Positions 44,701 through 53,864 of a DNA stretch of 64,000 nucleotides are shown here, piece by piece (the first letter of the stretch is position 1; every line of letters begins with the position of its first letter). The stretch covers positions 6,324,001 through 6,388,000 of the forward strand of contig NZ_CP112880.1 of NCBI RefSeq assembly GCF_028747205.1, written 5' to 3'. Source of the stretch: Streptomyces sp. CA-278952. GTDB taxonomy: Bacteria > Actinomycetota > Actinomycetes > Streptomycetales > Streptomycetaceae. The position numbers and the translations under genes were made by a program. The notes below the pieces were generated by a model. It worked only from the letters and a program-made list of their open reading frames with translations, had not been told where the DNA came from and did no database searches.

Positions 44701-46294
44701 GCCGCCGCCGCACCACGACATCTACTCCATCGAAGACCTCGCCCAGCTGATCCACGACCTGAAGAACGCGAACCCCCAGGCGCGGATCCACGTGAAGCTG
44801 GTCTCCGAGGTCGGCGTCGGCACGGTCGCCGCCGGTGTCTCCAAGGCCCACGCGGACGTCGTCCTCATCTCCGGCCACGACGGCGGAACGGGCGCCTCCC
44901 CGCTCACCTCGCTCAAGCACGCGGGCGGCCCCTGGGAGCTCGGCCTCGCCGAGACCCAGCAGACGCTGCTCCTCAACGGCCTGCGCGACCGCATCGTCGT
45001 GCAGACCGACGGCCAGCTCAAGACCGGCCGCGACGTCGTCATCGCCGCGCTCCTCGGCGCCGAGGAGTTCGGTTTCGCGACCGCGCCGCTCGTCGTCTCC
45101 GGCTGCGTCATGATGCGCGTCTGCCACCTGGACACCTGCCCGGTCGGCATCGCCACCCAGAACCCGGTGCTCCGCGACCGCTTCTCCGGCAAGGCCGAGT
45201 ACATCGTCAACTTCTTCGAGTTCATCGCCGAAGAGGTCCGCGAGATCCTCGCCGAGCTGGGCTTCCGCACCGTCGAGGAGGCCGTCGGCCACGCCGAGCT
45301 CCTCGACACCGACCGGGCGATCACCCACTGGAAGGCGCAGGGCCTCGACCTCGCCCCGCTCTTCTACGTCCCCGAGCTGCCCGAGGGCGCGGTCCGCCAC
45401 CGCATCGTCGAGCAGGACCACGGTCTGACGAAGGCGCTCGACAACCAGCTGATCAAGCTGGCCGCCGACGCGCTCGGGGCCGAGACCCCCGAGGCCGCCC
45501 AGCCGGTCCGCGCCCAGGTCGCGATCCGCAACATCAACCGGACCGTCGGCACCATGCTCGGCCACGAGGTGACCAAGAAGTTCGGTGGTCCGGGCCTGCC
45601 CGAGAACACCATCGACATCACCTTCACCGGCTCGGCCGGCCAGTCCTTCGGCGCGTTCCTGCCGAGCGGGGTGACCCTGCGCCTGGAGGGCGACGCCAAC
45701 GACTACGTCGGCAAGGGCCTCTCCGGCGGCCGGGTGATCGTCCGCCCCGACCGGGGCGCCGACCACCTCGCCGAGTACTCCACCATCGCCGGCAACACCA
45801 TCGGCTACGGCGCGACCGGCGGCGAGGTCTTCCTGCGCGGCCGCACCGGCGAACGCTTCTGCGTCCGCAACTCCGGTGCGCTCGTCGTCTCCGAGGGCGT
45901 CGGCGACCACGGCTGCGAGTACATGACCGGCGGCCAGGCCGTCGTCCTCGGCGAGACCGGCCGCAACTTCGCCGCCGGTATGTCGGGCGGTGTCGCGTAC
46001 GTCATCGACCTGAACCGCGACAACGTCAACGTCGGCAACCTCGGCGCGGTCGAGGAACCGGACGACACCGACCGGCAGTGGCTGCACGACGTCGTGCGCC
46101 GCCACCACGAGGAGACCGGCTCCACCGTCGCCGAGAAGCTCCTCGCCGAGTGGGACACCGCCGTGACCCGCTTCAGCAAGATCATCCCGACCACGTACAA
46201 GGCAGTGCTCGCCGCCAAGGACGCCGCTGAGCTCGCCGGTCTCTCCGAGCAGGAGACCACCGAGAAGATGATGGAGGCGGCAACCCATGGCTGA
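41735..46294 (+). CDS. gltB: Glutamate synthase large subunit
   Basis: GltB makes glutamate from glutamine and 2-oxoglutarate. The 1519-residue product has the domain order of the enzyme: a class II amidotransferase whose nucleophile is Cys28 in [10 protein letters not shown] (27 residues are removed in maturation), a central domain, and an FMN-binding synthase barrel with [19 protein letters not shown]. The 3Fe-4S cysteine cluster [15 protein letters not shown] follows near residue 1125, and then the C-terminal beta-helix ([23 protein letters not shown]). Start is the ATG at 41735 after GGGAGAGCCG. It overlaps gltD by 8 bp. Confidence 0.97.
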   Translation: MRIDAWSPMDGRPAQQGMYDPRNEHDACGVGFVATLTGVASHELVEQALTVLRNLEHRGATGSEPDSGDGAGVLCQVPDAFLRAETSFELPEAGSYAVGIAFLPADDSAEAVRTVEHIAAQEGLTVLGWRDVPVTPALLGNGARATMPTFRQVFVADGESTGIVLDRKAFVLRKRAEREAGVYFPSLSARTIVYKGMLTTGQLEPFFPDLSDRRFASAVALVHSRFSTNTFPSWPLAHPYRFVAHNGEINTVKGNRNWMKARESQLASELFGQAQLDRIFPVCTPDASDSASFDEVLELLHLGGRSLPHSVLMMVPEAWENHDSMDPARRAFYQYHATMMEPWDGPACVTFTDGVQVGAVLDRNGLRPGRYWVTDDGLVVLSSEVGVLDIDPAKVVRKGRLQPGRMFLVDTAEHRIIEDDEIKASLAAEQPYQEWLETGEIELSDLPEREHIVHTHASVTRRQQTFGYTEEELRVILAPMARTAGEPLGSMGTDSPIAALSERPRLLFDYFTQLFAQVTNPPLDAIREELVTSLRSSLGPQGNILEPTAAACRSVTLPFPVIDNDELAKLIHVNADGDMPGMTAATLSGLYRVGGGGDALAARIEQICTEVDAAIEDGARLIVLSDRHSDAEHAPIPSLLLTSAVHHHLIRTKQRTQVGLLVEAGDVREVHHVALLIGYGAAAVNPYLAMESVEDLVRAGTFIENIEAEQAIRNLIYALGKGVLKVMSKMGISTVASYRGAQVFEAVGLDEAFVATYFNGTATKIGGAGLDTVAKEVAARHTKAYPASGIAASHRALEIGGEYQWRREGEPHLFDPETVFRLQHATRNRRYDIFKQYTERVNEQSERLMTLRGLFGFDSGREPISLDEVEPASEIVKRFSTGAMSYGSISREAHETLAIAMNQLGGKSNTGEGGEDPDRLYDPARRSSIKQVASGRFGVTSEYLVNADDIQIKMAQGAKPGEGGQLPGHKVYPWVAKTRHSTPGVGLISPPPHHDIYSIEDLAQLIHDLKNANPQARIHVKLVSEVGVGTVAAGVSKAHADVVLISGHDGGTGASPLTSLKHAGGPWELGLAETQQTLLLNGLRDRIVVQTDGQLKTGRDVVIAALLGAEEFGFATAPLVVSGCVMMRVCHLDTCPVGIATQNPVLRDRFSGKAEYIVNFFEFIAEEVREILAELGFRTVEEAVGHAELLDTDRAITHWKAQGLDLAPLFYVPELPEGAVRHRIVEQDHGLTKALDNQLIKLAADALGAETPEAAQPVRAQVAIRNINRTVGTMLGHEVTKKFGGPGLPENTIDITFTGSAGQSFGAFLPSGVTLRLEGDANDYVGKGLSGGRVIVRPDRGADHLAEYSTIAGNTIGYGATGGEVFLRGRTGERFCVRNSGALVVSEGVGDHGCEYMTGGQAVVLGETGRNFAAGMSGGVAYVIDLNRDNVNVGNLGAVEEPDDTDRQWLHDVVRRHHEETGSTVAEKLLAEWDTAVTRFSKIIPTTYKAVLAAKDAAELAGLSEQETTEKMMEAATHG

Positions 46295-47747
46295 CCCCAA
46301 GGGCTTCCTGACCACCGGACGCGAGGTCGCCCAGACCCGCCCCGTGGCCGAGCGCGTCAAGGACTGGAACGAGGTCTACGTTCCGGGCTCGCTGCTCCCG
46401 ATCATCAGCAAGCAGGCCGGCCGCTGCATGGACTGCGGCATCCCGTTCTGCCACAACGGCTGCCCGCTCGGAAACCTCATCCCCGAGTGGAACGACTACG
46501 CCTACCGCGAGGACTGGACCGCGGCCTCCGAGCGGCTGCACGCCACGAACAACTTCCCGGAGTTCACCGGGCGGCTGTGCCCGGCCCCCTGCGAGTCGGC
46601 GTGCGTGCTCGGCATCAACCAGCCCGCCGTCACCATCAAGAACGTCGAAGTCTCCATCATCGACAAGGCGTGGGACAGCGGCGACGTCACCCCGCAGCCG
46701 CCCGAGCGCCTCTCCGGCAAGACCGTCGCGGTCATCGGCTCGGGCCCGGCGGGACTCGCCGCCGCCCAGCAGCTGACCCGGGCCGGCCACACCGTCGCCG
46801 TCTACGAGCGCGCGGACCGCATCGGGGGCCTCCTCCGCTACGGCATCCCCGAGTTCAAGATGGAGAAGTCGCACATCAACCGCCGCATCGAGCAGATGCG
46901 CCTGGAGGGCACCAAGTTCCGTACGGAGGTGGAGATCGGCAAGGACATCGACGCCGCGAAGCTCCGCCGCCGCTACGACGCGGTCGTCATCGCGGCCGGC
47001 GCCACCGTCTCCCGCGACCTGCCCGTTCCCGGCCGTGAGCTGGGCGGCATCCACTTCGCGATGGAGTACCTGCCGTTCGCCAACAAGGTGCAGGAGGGCG
47101 ACCTGACCGTCGCCCCGATCCACGCCGGCGGCAAGCACGTCGTCGTCATCGGCGGCGGCGACACCGGAGCCGACTGCGTGGGCACCGCCCACCGCCAGGG
47201 CGCGGCCTCCGTCACCCAGCTGGAGATCATGCCGAAGCCGGGCGAGGACCGGAACGCCAACCAGCCGTGGCCGACCTTCCCGATGCTCTACAAGGTCACC
47301 TCCGCGCACGAGGAGGGCGGCGAGCGGGTCTACTCCGTCTCCACCACCCACTTCGAGGGCGACGAGGACGGCAACGTCGCGGCCCTCCACCTGGTGGAGG
47401 TCGAGTTCAAGGACGGTAAGCTGGAGCAGAAGCCCGGCACGGAGCGGCGCATCCCCGCGCAGCTCGTCACCCTCGCCATGGGCTTCACCGGAACCGACCA
47501 GTCCAACGGTCTGGTCCAGCAGTTCGGCCTGGAGCTCGACCAGCGCGGCAACGTCGCCCGCGACGAGCACTACGCGACCAACGTCGACGGCGTCTATGTC
47601 GCCGGTGACGCGGGACGCGGCCAGTCGCTGATCGTCTGGGCGATCGCCGAGGGCCGCTCCGCCGCCCGCGGAGTGGACCGCTTCCTGACCGGGACCAGCG
47701 CTCTGCACGCCCCGATCCGCCCGACGGACCGGTCCCTGCTGGTCTGA
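46287..47747 (+). CDS. gltD: Glutamate synthase small subunit
   Basis: GltD supplies electrons from NADPH to GltB. The 486-residue product has an N-terminal iron-sulfur region ([20 protein letters not shown] near residue 48 and [12 protein letters not shown] near 97), the FAD-binding [13 protein letters not shown] near 152, an NADPH-binding [17 protein letters not shown] near 289 and the C-terminal flavin loop [22 protein letters not shown]. Start is the ATG at 46287 with GGAGG upstream, inside the end of gltB, which ensures coupled expression of the complex. Confidence 0.97.
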   Translation: MADPKGFLTTGREVAQTRPVAERVKDWNEVYVPGSLLPIISKQAGRCMDCGIPFCHNGCPLGNLIPEWNDYAYREDWTAASERLHATNNFPEFTGRLCPAPCESACVLGINQPAVTIKNVEVSIIDKAWDSGDVTPQPPERLSGKTVAVIGSGPAGLAAAQQLTRAGHTVAVYERADRIGGLLRYGIPEFKMEKSHINRRIEQMRLEGTKFRTEVEIGKDIDAAKLRRRYDAVVIAAGATVSRDLPVPGRELGGIHFAMEYLPFANKVQEGDLTVAPIHAGGKHVVVIGGGDTGADCVGTAHRQGAASVTQLEIMPKPGEDRNANQPWPTFPMLYKVTSAHEEGGERVYSVSTTHFEGDEDGNVAALHLVEVEFKDGKLEQKPGTERRIPAQLVTLAMGFTGTDQSNGLVQQFGLELDQRGNVARDEHYATNVDGVYVAGDAGRGQSLIVWAIAEGRSAARGVDRFLTGTSALHAPIRPTDRSLLV

Positions 47748-47757
47748 GCACCACCCG

Positions 47758-47791
47758 GGTTCCCCCTGGGCCACGCGGCCCGGGGGAGCCC
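47758..47791 (+). terminator. Hairpin terminator after gltD
   Basis: An imperfect stem of about 15 bp (47758-47772 with 47777-47791) around an ACGC loop lies 10 bp after the gltD stop, without a T-run. Confidence 0.6.
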
Positions 47792-47906
47792 CCACAAGAC
47801 GTCCCGTACAACGGCGTACGGAACTGAACGCGGCGCCTGCCTGTCCCCGACCGGACTCCAGCGGGCGCCGTGGCGCGTCCGGGGCCGGGCTCCCGCTCCG
47901 GGGCCC

Positions 47907-47948
47907 GGCCTCAGCGCCGACTGGCCTCAGCGCCGACTGGCCTCAGCC
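47907..47948 (+). repeat. 16-bp tandem repeat at the end of the rhomboid gene
   Basis: Two identical 16-bp units, GGCCTCAGCGCCGACT, at 47907-47922 and 47923-47938 are followed by a partial unit that runs into the stop codon of the rhomboid gene. Confidence 0.6.
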
Positions 47949-48854
47949 GCCCGTCAGAGCCGAGGTCTTCAGTACCACCGCCACCGCGAACAGGCCCGCC
48001 AGCACCAGCCCGCCCGCGAGCTGGACCGGCCACACCCGCAGCTTCGCCGGTGCGAAGGCGAGCCCGTACGTCACCAGTGCCCCGGTCAGCAGCCCGCCCA
48101 GGTGACCCTGCCACGACGTGAACGCGGCCGAGATCAGCATCCAGAGCAGGAATCCGGCCATGAAACGGTTGACGGCCGCCATGTCACGGCCGAGCCGCCG
48201 ATGAATGACCCAGTACGCGGCGGCCAGCCCGAAGACCGCACCGGAGGCGCCGACCGTCGAGGTGTCGGGGGCCAGCAGGTACACCAGGACCGAACCGCCC
48301 ACCGCCGACAGCAGGTACAGCGCCAAGTAGCGGGTCCTTCCGAGCTGGCCCTCCACCGCCCGGCCGATGTTCCACAGCGCGAACATGTTGAACACCAGGT
48401 GCATCACCCCGAACGAGGCGTCCGGCGGAAGGTGCAGGAAGGCCCCGGTCACCAGCCGGTACCACTCCCCGTCCGCGATGCCCGTCAGCTCGTACCCGGG
48501 ATACGTGTCACCCCGGTAGTAGTACTGCTCGCCGTCCGGCCCCGTGAGCGCCGCCCCAAGTACCGCGAACCGGTCCACGATCTCCGGCCTGGCCACCTCG
48601 CCGAGGTAGACCAGGACGTTGAGTGCCATGAGGACGTACGTCACGATCGGCGCCGTCGCCCGGGACACCGCACCGCCGAAGACCGTGCGGGCCTGGCGCA
48701 CCGAGCGCTGCCCCTCCTTCACGCACTCCACGCAGTGGTGGCCGACAGCGGCCTCCCTCATGCAGTCCGGGCAGATGTAGCGGTCGCAACGGGTGCAGCG
48801 GACATACGTCTCGTAGGACGGATGGCGGTAACACGCGGTGGCGGCGGCCTCCAT
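47943..48854 (-). CDS. Rhomboid intramembrane serine protease with N-terminal zinc finger
   Basis: The 303-residue protein joins a B-box-like zinc finger (Cys8, His11, Cys20, Cys23, Cys28, Cys31, His39/40, Cys41, Cys44 in CYRHPSYETYVRCTRCDRYI and the following segment) to a rhomboid domain. The latter has about six to seven helices, the catalytic Ser204 in VGASGAVFG and His251 in WQGHLGGLLTG. HLVFNMFALWNIGRAVE near 152 is the conserved helix 2. Rhomboids cut single-pass membrane proteins within the bilayer. The finger may recruit substrate on the cytoplasmic side. Start is the ATG at 48854. Confidence 0.93.
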   Translation of the reverse strand: MEAAATACYRHPSYETYVRCTRCDRYICPDCMREAAVGHHCVECVKEGQRSVRQARTVFGGAVSRATAPIVTYVLMALNVLVYLGEVARPEIVDRFAVLGAALTGPDGEQYYYRGDTYPGYELTGIADGEWYRLVTGAFLHLPPDASFGVMHLVFNMFALWNIGRAVEGQLGRTRYLALYLLSAVGGSVLVYLLAPDTSTVGASGAVFGLAAAYWVIHRRLGRDMAAVNRFMAGFLLWMLISAAFTSWQGHLGGLLTGALVTYGLAFAPAKLRVWPVQLAGGLVLAGLFAVAVVLKTSALTGG

Positions 48855-48998
48855 GGCCGGCTCCTTCACTGGGGATGTGCAACGGGGCCGGTGGGGGCGG
48901 CGGCGATCAAGATAGCGAACCGGTGCGGTGGGCCGTGTGCCCGGGGCCCGGCGGTGGCCTACGCTCAAGGTCCGCGGAGCAGAGAACAGGGGGCCGCC

Positions 48999-49748
48999 AT
49001 GCAGGGTGCGAACACGGCCGTGGGCACCGGCCCGGCCATCAGCCTCACCAAGGTCCGGGAGACCGCTCCGGCCCTGGTCGGCCACTACACGAGCGCCGGG
49101 GTTTCGCTGGAGAAGCACGGCCTCGGCGGTCACCGCGCGGCCGTCTACCTCGTCCTCGACCACTCCGGCTCGATGAAGCCGTACTACAACGACGGCAGCG
49201 TCCAGGCGCTGGCCGACCGGGTGCTGGGCCTGTCGGCCAACCTCGACGACGACGGCACGGTGCCCGTCGTCTTCTTCTCCACCGACGTCGACGCGGTCAC
49301 CGACATCGCCCTCGACAACCACCGCGGCCGGATCGACGAGATCTGGGCGGGCCTCGGGCACATGGGGAAGACCAGCTACCACCTGGCGATGGACGCGGTC
49401 ATCGACCACTACCTCGACAGCGGCTCCACCGCGCCCGCCCTGGTCGTCTTCCAGACGGACGGCGGGCCGATCAACAAGCTCGCCGCGGAGCGCTACCTCT
49501 GCAAGGCCGCGAAGCTGCCCCTGTTCTGGCAGTTCGTCGGTTTCGGCAACACCCGCAGCAGCCAGTTCGACTTCCTCCGCAAGCTCGACGAGCTGGCCGT
49601 CCCCGCGAAGCGGGCCGTCGACAACGCCGGATACTTCCACGCCGGCGAGGACCCCCGGAAGGTCCCGGACTCCGAGCTGTACGACCGGCTCGTCGCCGAG
49701 TTCCCGCTCTGGCTGGCCGCCGCCCGGGAGCAGGGGATCGTCCGATGA
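48999..49748 (+). CDS. vWA-domain (TerF-like) protein
   Basis: The 249-residue cytoplasmic protein is a von Willebrand factor A fold with a MIDAS metal site DHSGSM (Asp54, Ser56, Ser58). The later MIDAS residues should be Thr in MGKTSYHLAMDAV near 128 and Asp in VVFQTDGGPINK near 152. The closest family I recall is the vWA domain of TerF and related tellurite/stress proteins. The start is the ATG at 48999. The gene is coupled to hutD by a 4-bp overlap. Its partner and ligand are unknown. Confidence 0.85.
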   Translation: MQGANTAVGTGPAISLTKVRETAPALVGHYTSAGVSLEKHGLGGHRAAVYLVLDHSGSMKPYYNDGSVQALADRVLGLSANLDDDGTVPVVFFSTDVDAVTDIALDNHRGRIDEIWAGLGHMGKTSYHLAMDAVIDHYLDSGSTAPALVVFQTDGGPINKLAAERYLCKAAKLPLFWQFVGFGNTRSSQFDFLRKLDELAVPAKRAVDNAGYFHAGEDPRKVPDSELYDRLVAEFPLWLAAAREQGIVR

Positions 49749-50308
49749 CGGTACGGATCCTGCGCGCCGCCGACCGCGCGCCCGCCCCGTGGAAGAACGG
49801 CGGCGGGACCGTTCGTGAGATCGCCACCGGCCCCGAGGGCGCCGGGACGGACGCCTTCGACTGGCGGGTGAGCCTGGCGGACGTCACCGCCGACGGGCCG
49901 TTCTCCGCCTTCCCGGGCGTGGAGCGCGTGCTGACCGTGGTCGAGGGCGCGGGCATGGACCTCGTCGTCGGCGGCGAGCACCACATCGTCGACGAGCCGC
50001 TGTGGCCGCACGGCTTCCCCGGCGATCTGCCCACCCAGGGCTTCCTGCTGGGCGGCCCCGTCGTCAATCTCAACGTCATGTACCGCAGGGCCCGTACGCG
50101 GGCGGAGACCGCCGTCGTCTGCGGCACGGTCCGCCTGCTGCCGCCGGAGGGCGGCGCGGTGCTGGCCGTCTCCCTGGACGACGGCGCGGAGTTGGAGGGC
50201 GGGGGCATCCGGCTGGACCGCTACGACGCGGTGCTGGCCGCCGGGGCGTCGCCCGGGGTCCTGCGGACGATGGGCCAGGCGGTGCTCATCACGTTCTCGG
50301 ACGTGTGA
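49745..50308 (+). CDS. HutD/Ves family cupin protein
   Basis: The 187-residue product is a bicupin of the HutD type, recognised by APWKNGGGTVREIAT (12-26), FDWRVSLADVTADGPFSAFPGVERVLTVVEG (about 38-68) and GPVVNLNVMYRR near 103. HutD proteins are linked to histidine utilisation, probably by buffering formimino-glutamate or histidine levels. No other hut gene is present here. The ATG at 49745 overlaps the vWA stop. Confidence 0.88.
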   Translation: MTVRILRAADRAPAPWKNGGGTVREIATGPEGAGTDAFDWRVSLADVTADGPFSAFPGVERVLTVVEGAGMDLVVGGEHHIVDEPLWPHGFPGDLPTQGFLLGGPVVNLNVMYRRARTRAETAVVCGTVRLLPPEGGAVLAVSLDDGAELEGGGIRLDRYDAVLAAGASPGVLRTMGQAVLITFSDV

Positions 50309-50393
50309 CCGGCCTGCCCCGGCGGACCCCAGGGGCTTGCGTGAGCGGGAAACTCGGCTGCCGATCGCCCCGCCGCGGGTTACGGTCGCGGAC

Positions 50394-50918
50394 ATGCCCG
50401 AAAACGCATCCGAAACCGCCGTGATCCGCCGCTATGCCGCCGAGGACGAGAACGCGGCGGTGGACGTCTGGTCCCGTGCCGGCAGCCTGGCGCATCCCTT
50501 CATCCCCGGCGAGGGCGAGGGCGAGCGCGCCCGCAAGATGCGCGAGATCTATCTCGTCCACGCCGAGAACTGGGTCGCCGAGACGGACGGCCGTGTGGTG
50601 GCCCTCCTGGGGCTCCTGGACGCCGAGATCGGCGGCCTCTTCGTGGCCCCGGAGGCACAGGGCACCGGGGTGGGCCGACGCCTGGTCGACCACGCGGCGG
50701 CGCTGCACGGGGCGTTGGCCCTGGAGGTGTACGAGAAGAACACGGGGGCCCGGAGCTTCTACGCCCGGATGGGCTTCGTGGAGGAGAGCCGCCGCGTCGA
50801 CGAGGAGTACGACGAGGTCATGCTGAGGCTCACCCGGCCGGCTCCGGAGAACCACGCCCGAGGCGGTGCGGGCGGTGACGCGGTAGGGCCGGGCGGCGGT
50901 GACGTGGTGACGCGGTAA
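50394..50918 (+). CDS. GNAT family N-acetyltransferase
   Basis: The 174-residue product has the GNAT core: an N-terminal strand TAVIRRYAAEDENAAVDVW, a WVAETDGRVVALLGLLDAEIGGLFVAPEAQG strand pair, the acetyl-CoA loop QGTGVGRRLVDHA (about 88-100) and a C-terminal YEKNTGARSFYARMGFVE helix. The last 25 residues (ARGGAGGDAVGPGGGDVVTR) come from a run of GGTGACG-type repeats that continues past the stop, so this tail is unlikely to be functional. Start is the ATG at 50394. The substrate is unknown. Confidence 0.87.
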   Translation: MPENASETAVIRRYAAEDENAAVDVWSRAGSLAHPFIPGEGEGERARKMREIYLVHAENWVAETDGRVVALLGLLDAEIGGLFVAPEAQGTGVGRRLVDHAAALHGALALEVYEKNTGARSFYARMGFVEESRRVDEEYDEVMLRLTRPAPENHARGGAGGDAVGPGGGDVVTR

Positions 50919-51002
50919 GGCAGTGTGACGGTGACGCCGTGGCGTGATGGCGTTCGATGTGATGCGCCTCGCCGAAATTCGTCCGCCTGTCGCGCGCAAA
51001 TA

Positions 51003-51019
51003 CCGACAGGAGCTGTCGG
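51003..51019 (+). promoter_or_regulatory. Small inverted repeat in front of the PPOX-like gene
   Basis: CCGACAG-GAG-CTGTCGG is a perfect 7-bp inverted repeat 15 bp before the chosen ATG. It could be an operator or a hairpin that hides a GGAG ribosome-binding sequence. Confidence 0.4.
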
Positions 51020-51033
51020 GTATCCGGTGTTCC

Positions 51034-51567
51034 ATGGCATCCATGACGTCTTCATCGCCTTCGCACGCGCCTGTCTCCTGGGACGGCTTCGCCGCCGCCG
51101 AGCCCGAGTTCGCCGACACCGTGCGAGCCCGCTTCCGGCTCTACAAGCACCACGTCCTGGCCACCCTGCGGAAGGACGGCTCACCCCGGGTCACCGGTCT
51201 GGAGGCCGACTTCCGCTTCGGTGAGCTGCTGCTCGGCATGATGCCGAACTCCCGCAAGGCCCTGGACCTGCGGCGCGATCCGCGCTTCGCGCTCCAGGCC
51301 AACCCCGGGCCCGACGCCGAGCTGAACGACGGGGACGTCCGTGTCAGCGGCCGGGCCGTGGAGATCACCGACCCGCAGGTGATCGCCCGCTTCATCGAGG
51401 AGGTGACCCCGCCGGAGCCCTTCCACCTCTTCCGGGCGGAGCTGACCGAGGTGGTCCGCATCGGGCTCGACGGCGAGGCGCTGGTCATCCGGTCCTGGCG
51501 TCCCGGGCAGCCACTGCGCACCGTGCGCCGCACCGGCGACGACACCCCGCCGGCCGACGACTCCTGA
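51034..51567 (+). CDS. Pyridoxamine 5'-phosphate oxidase-like split-barrel protein
   Basis: The 177-residue product resembles the F420/FMN-binding split beta-barrel (PPOX-like) family. Residues about 36-90 include HHVLATLRKDGSPRVTGLEADFRFGELLLGMMPNSRKALDLRRDPR, the usual nucleotide-binding half. HLFRAELTEVVRI near 130 forms a later strand. Actinobacterial members often use F420 or haem. The start is uncertain: the ATG at 51034 gives a compact protein, while the frame stays open back to 50944. Confidence 0.82.
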   Translation: MASMTSSSPSHAPVSWDGFAAAEPEFADTVRARFRLYKHHVLATLRKDGSPRVTGLEADFRFGELLLGMMPNSRKALDLRRDPRFALQANPGPDAELNDGDVRVSGRAVEITDPQVIARFIEEVTPPEPFHLFRAELTEVVRIGLDGEALVIRSWRPGQPLRTVRRTGDDTPPADDS

Positions 51568-51609
51568 ACCGGGGCGGAGCCCGGACCCGGGACGGCGCGC
51601 GCCCGGCCC

Positions 51610-52596
51610 TCAGCCCGCCAGCACCCGGGCCCGGCAGGCGGACGGCGTCCCCCAGGCGTCCCGCAGCGGCCGGGCCCGGCGCAGCCACCACGCGAGGGCC
51701 AGCTCCTCGGTGTAGCCGACCGCGCCGTGCGACTGGAGCGCGGTGAGGGCCGCCGCGTACCCCGCCTCGCCCGCCGCCGCCTTCGCCGCCGCGACCGCCG
51801 CTCCCGCCCCGGCCGATCCGCCGGCCAACTCCACTGCCGCCCCGTACAGCAGCGGGCGCGCGAACTCCAGGCCGAGGAGGGTGTCCGCGAGCCGGTGCTT
51901 GACCGCCTGGAAGGACCCGACGGGCACCCCGAACTGGGTGCGCTGCTTCACGTACGCCACGGTCGCCCGCAGCAGCTCCTCCCCGCAGCCCAGCGCCAGG
52001 GCCGCTGTGGCGAACGCCGCCAGATCGCCCGCCGCCCGCGCCGCCTCGCGCACTGCGGGACCGGCCGCCGCCACCTCGCCGCCCGCCTCCGGCCGGAACA
52101 GCCGCCGCGCCGGATCAGCCGACGCCGACGGCTCCCCGGGTCCCGGCGCGAGCCGCAGTTCGTCGCCGTCCACCGTGAACACCGCGTCCGCCGCGTCCGC
52201 GTCCAGGGCGTACGGCCCGTGCCCCGCCAGCCGCAGCGAGACCACCGCCCCGCCGGAGGCGATCCGGGGCAGCCACTCCTCGGCCGCCGGTCCGCCGGCC
52301 CCGCCCAGCAGCATCCCGGCCGCCAGGGTCTCCGCCACGGGTCCGGGCACCGCGTGCCGCCCCAGCTCGACGCAGGCCACGGCCACCTCCACGGGGAGCG
52401 GCCCCAGGCCTCCGTACGCCTGGGGGACCGCGAGCGCGAACACTCCCGCGTCCGCGAGCCGCCCCCACAGGGCCAGCCCCGGCGCGTGGTCCCCGGCGGC
52501 CCACGCCCGCAGGACCGAGGGTGTGCCGGCCGCGTTGAGCATCGCGTCCAGCGACCGGGCGAACTCCCGCTGCTCGTCGTCGAGGAGGAAACGCAT
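51610..52596 (-). CDS. Acyl-CoA dehydrogenase, small FadE subunit type
   Basis: The 328-residue product is an acyl-CoA dehydrogenase with a full fold (MRFLLDDEQREFARSLDAML at the start, then VKQRTQFGVPVGSFQAVKHRLAD near 235) but shorter than usual. In steroid-degrading actinobacteria such short FadE proteins pair with a larger partner in alpha2-beta2 dehydrogenases (compare FadE31-FadE33). It is translationally coupled to the FadE30-like gene (stop and start overlap at 52596). It probably acts on a CoA-thioester of the ring C/D degradation pathway. The role is inferred from cluster context. Confidence 0.88.
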   Translation of the reverse strand: MRFLLDDEQREFARSLDAMLNAAGTPSVLRAWAAGDHAPGLALWGRLADAGVFALAVPQAYGGLGPLPVEVAVACVELGRHAVPGPVAETLAAGMLLGGAGGPAAEEWLPRIASGGAVVSLRLAGHGPYALDADAADAVFTVDGDELRLAPGPGEPSASADPARRLFRPEAGGEVAAAGPAVREAARAAGDLAAFATAALALGCGEELLRATVAYVKQRTQFGVPVGSFQAVKHRLADTLLGLEFARPLLYGAAVELAGGSAGAGAAVAAAKAAAGEAGYAAALTALQSHGAVGYTEELALAWWLRRARPLRDAWGTPSACRARVLAG

Positions 52597-53741
52597 CAGC
52601 GCCGTCCCTTCGGCAGGCCGAGCAGCCGCTCGGCGATGATGTCCCGCTGGATCTCGTTGGTCCCGGCGTACACGGGGCCCGCGAGCGCGAAGACGTACCC
52701 CTCCGCCCACGCCGTGTCCGCCAGCTCCGCGTCAGGGCCCAGCAGATCGAGCGCCGTCTCGTGCAGCGCGATGTCGTACGTCGACCAGAACACCTTGTTC
52801 AGACTGGACTCGGGTCCCAGCGACGTCCCCGCCGTGAACCGGGCCGCGGAGGCGGCGGTGAACAGCTGATACGCCCGCGCCCCGATCACCGCGTCCGCCA
52901 CCCGGTCCCGCAGCGCCGTGTCCGCCGGGTCGCCCGCCTCCCGCCACAAGGCCCGCAACCGGTCGGCGGCGGCCAGGAAGCGGCCGGGGGAGCGGAGGGT
53001 GAGGCCGCGCTCGTCGCCGGTGGCCGACATGGCGATGCGCCAGCCCTGCCCCGGCTCCCCGATGACGTCCGCGTCCGGTACGAAGACCTCGTCGAGGAAG
53101 ACCTCGGCGAACGCGGGCTTCCCGTCCAGCCGCCCGATGGGGCGGACCGTGACCCCGGGGTCCCGCAGCCCGAACATCAGATACGTGAGGCCCTGGTGCG
53201 GTCTCGCGGCCCCCGGGTCCGTACGGAAGATGCCGAAGGCCCGGTCCGCGAACGCCGCCCGCGAGGACCAGGTCTTCAGCCCCGACAGCAGCCAGCCGCC
53301 GTCCGTGCGCACCGCCCGCGACCGTAGCGCCGCCAGGTCCGACCCGGCCTCCGGCTCCGACCAGGCCTGCGCCCAGATGACCTCGCCGCTCGCCATCGGG
53401 GGCAGCACGCGGGCCCGCTGCTCCGCCGTGCCGTGGGCGAGGAGGGTCGGGGCGAGGAGGCTGATCCCGTTCTGCGAGACCCGGCCCGGCGCGCCCGCCG
53501 CCCAGTACTCCTCCTCGAACGCCAGCCAGCCGAAGAGATCCGCGCCCCGCCCCCCGTACTCCTCCGGCCAGGAGACCGCCGACCACCGGCCGGTGGCCAG
53601 CAGCGCCTCCCACCCCCGGTGCGCGGCGAACCCCTCCCCGGTCTCCAGGGAGGGCAGCGGCCGGGCCGGTACGTGGTCCCGGAGCCAGGCCCGGGCCTCG
53701 GCCCGCAGGGCTGCTGTCCGTGCCGTCTGCGCCAGATCCAT
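52596..53741 (-). CDS. fadE30: Acyl-CoA dehydrogenase, FadE30-like
   Basis: The 381-residue product follows the acyl-CoA dehydrogenase pattern: an N-terminal helical domain with WSAVSWPEEYGGRGADLFGWLAFEEEYWAA (52-82), the FAD-binding WAQAWSEPEAGSDLAALRSRAV near 122 and a C-terminal YAGTNEIQRDIIAERLLGLPKG. This last segment closely resembles mycobacterial FadE30, which lies beside ipdF and kstR2 in M. tuberculosis as here. It should introduce a double bond into a ring D-bearing CoA thioester. Its upstream gap carries the KstR2-like box. Start is the ATG at 53741. Confidence 0.88.
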   Translation of the reverse strand: MDLAQTARTAALRAEARAWLRDHVPARPLPSLETGEGFAAHRGWEALLATGRWSAVSWPEEYGGRGADLFGWLAFEEEYWAAGAPGRVSQNGISLLAPTLLAHGTAEQRARVLPPMASGEVIWAQAWSEPEAGSDLAALRSRAVRTDGGWLLSGLKTWSSRAAFADRAFGIFRTDPGAARPHQGLTYLMFGLRDPGVTVRPIGRLDGKPAFAEVFLDEVFVPDADVIGEPGQGWRIAMSATGDERGLTLRSPGRFLAAADRLRALWREAGDPADTALRDRVADAVIGARAYQLFTAASAARFTAGTSLGPESSLNKVFWSTYDIALHETALDLLGPDAELADTAWAEGYVFALAGPVYAGTNEIQRDIIAERLLGLPKGRR

Positions 53742-53800
53742 GAAGCGCCCGCCTTCCGTCCGGTCGGCACCGTCGCCGAGGCTTCCCGTTCCCCATGTTC

Positions 53801-53820
53801 CCTAACAAGTGTTTGGTAGG
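53801..53820. promoter_or_regulatory. KstR2-like operator between fadE30 and the SDR gene
   Basis: The central AACAAGTGTTTGGT (53804-53817) fits the published KstR2 motif AnCAAGnnCTTGnT at all but one fixed position, and outer CCTA/TAGG arms extend the symmetry. The site is in the 123-bp gap between divergent promoters, so one repressor could block both. Confidence 0.75.
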
Positions 53821-53864
53821 TTAACGTACGGTCCACAGACCGTCGAGAAGCCGGGGGCCGGGCC

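Noticed and set aside
41588..46360. A 1590-codon open frame on the minus strand opposite gltB
   Set aside because: It mirrors gltB codon for codon in a high-G+C gene, has a Gly/Asp/Val/Leu-biased composition with no domain, and gltB itself shows every expected motif.
50944..51033. Longer start for the PPOX-like protein
   Set aside because: The added 30 residues are not domain-like and are encoded partly in the repeat-rich stretch. The palindrome at 51003 suggests this is leader DNA.
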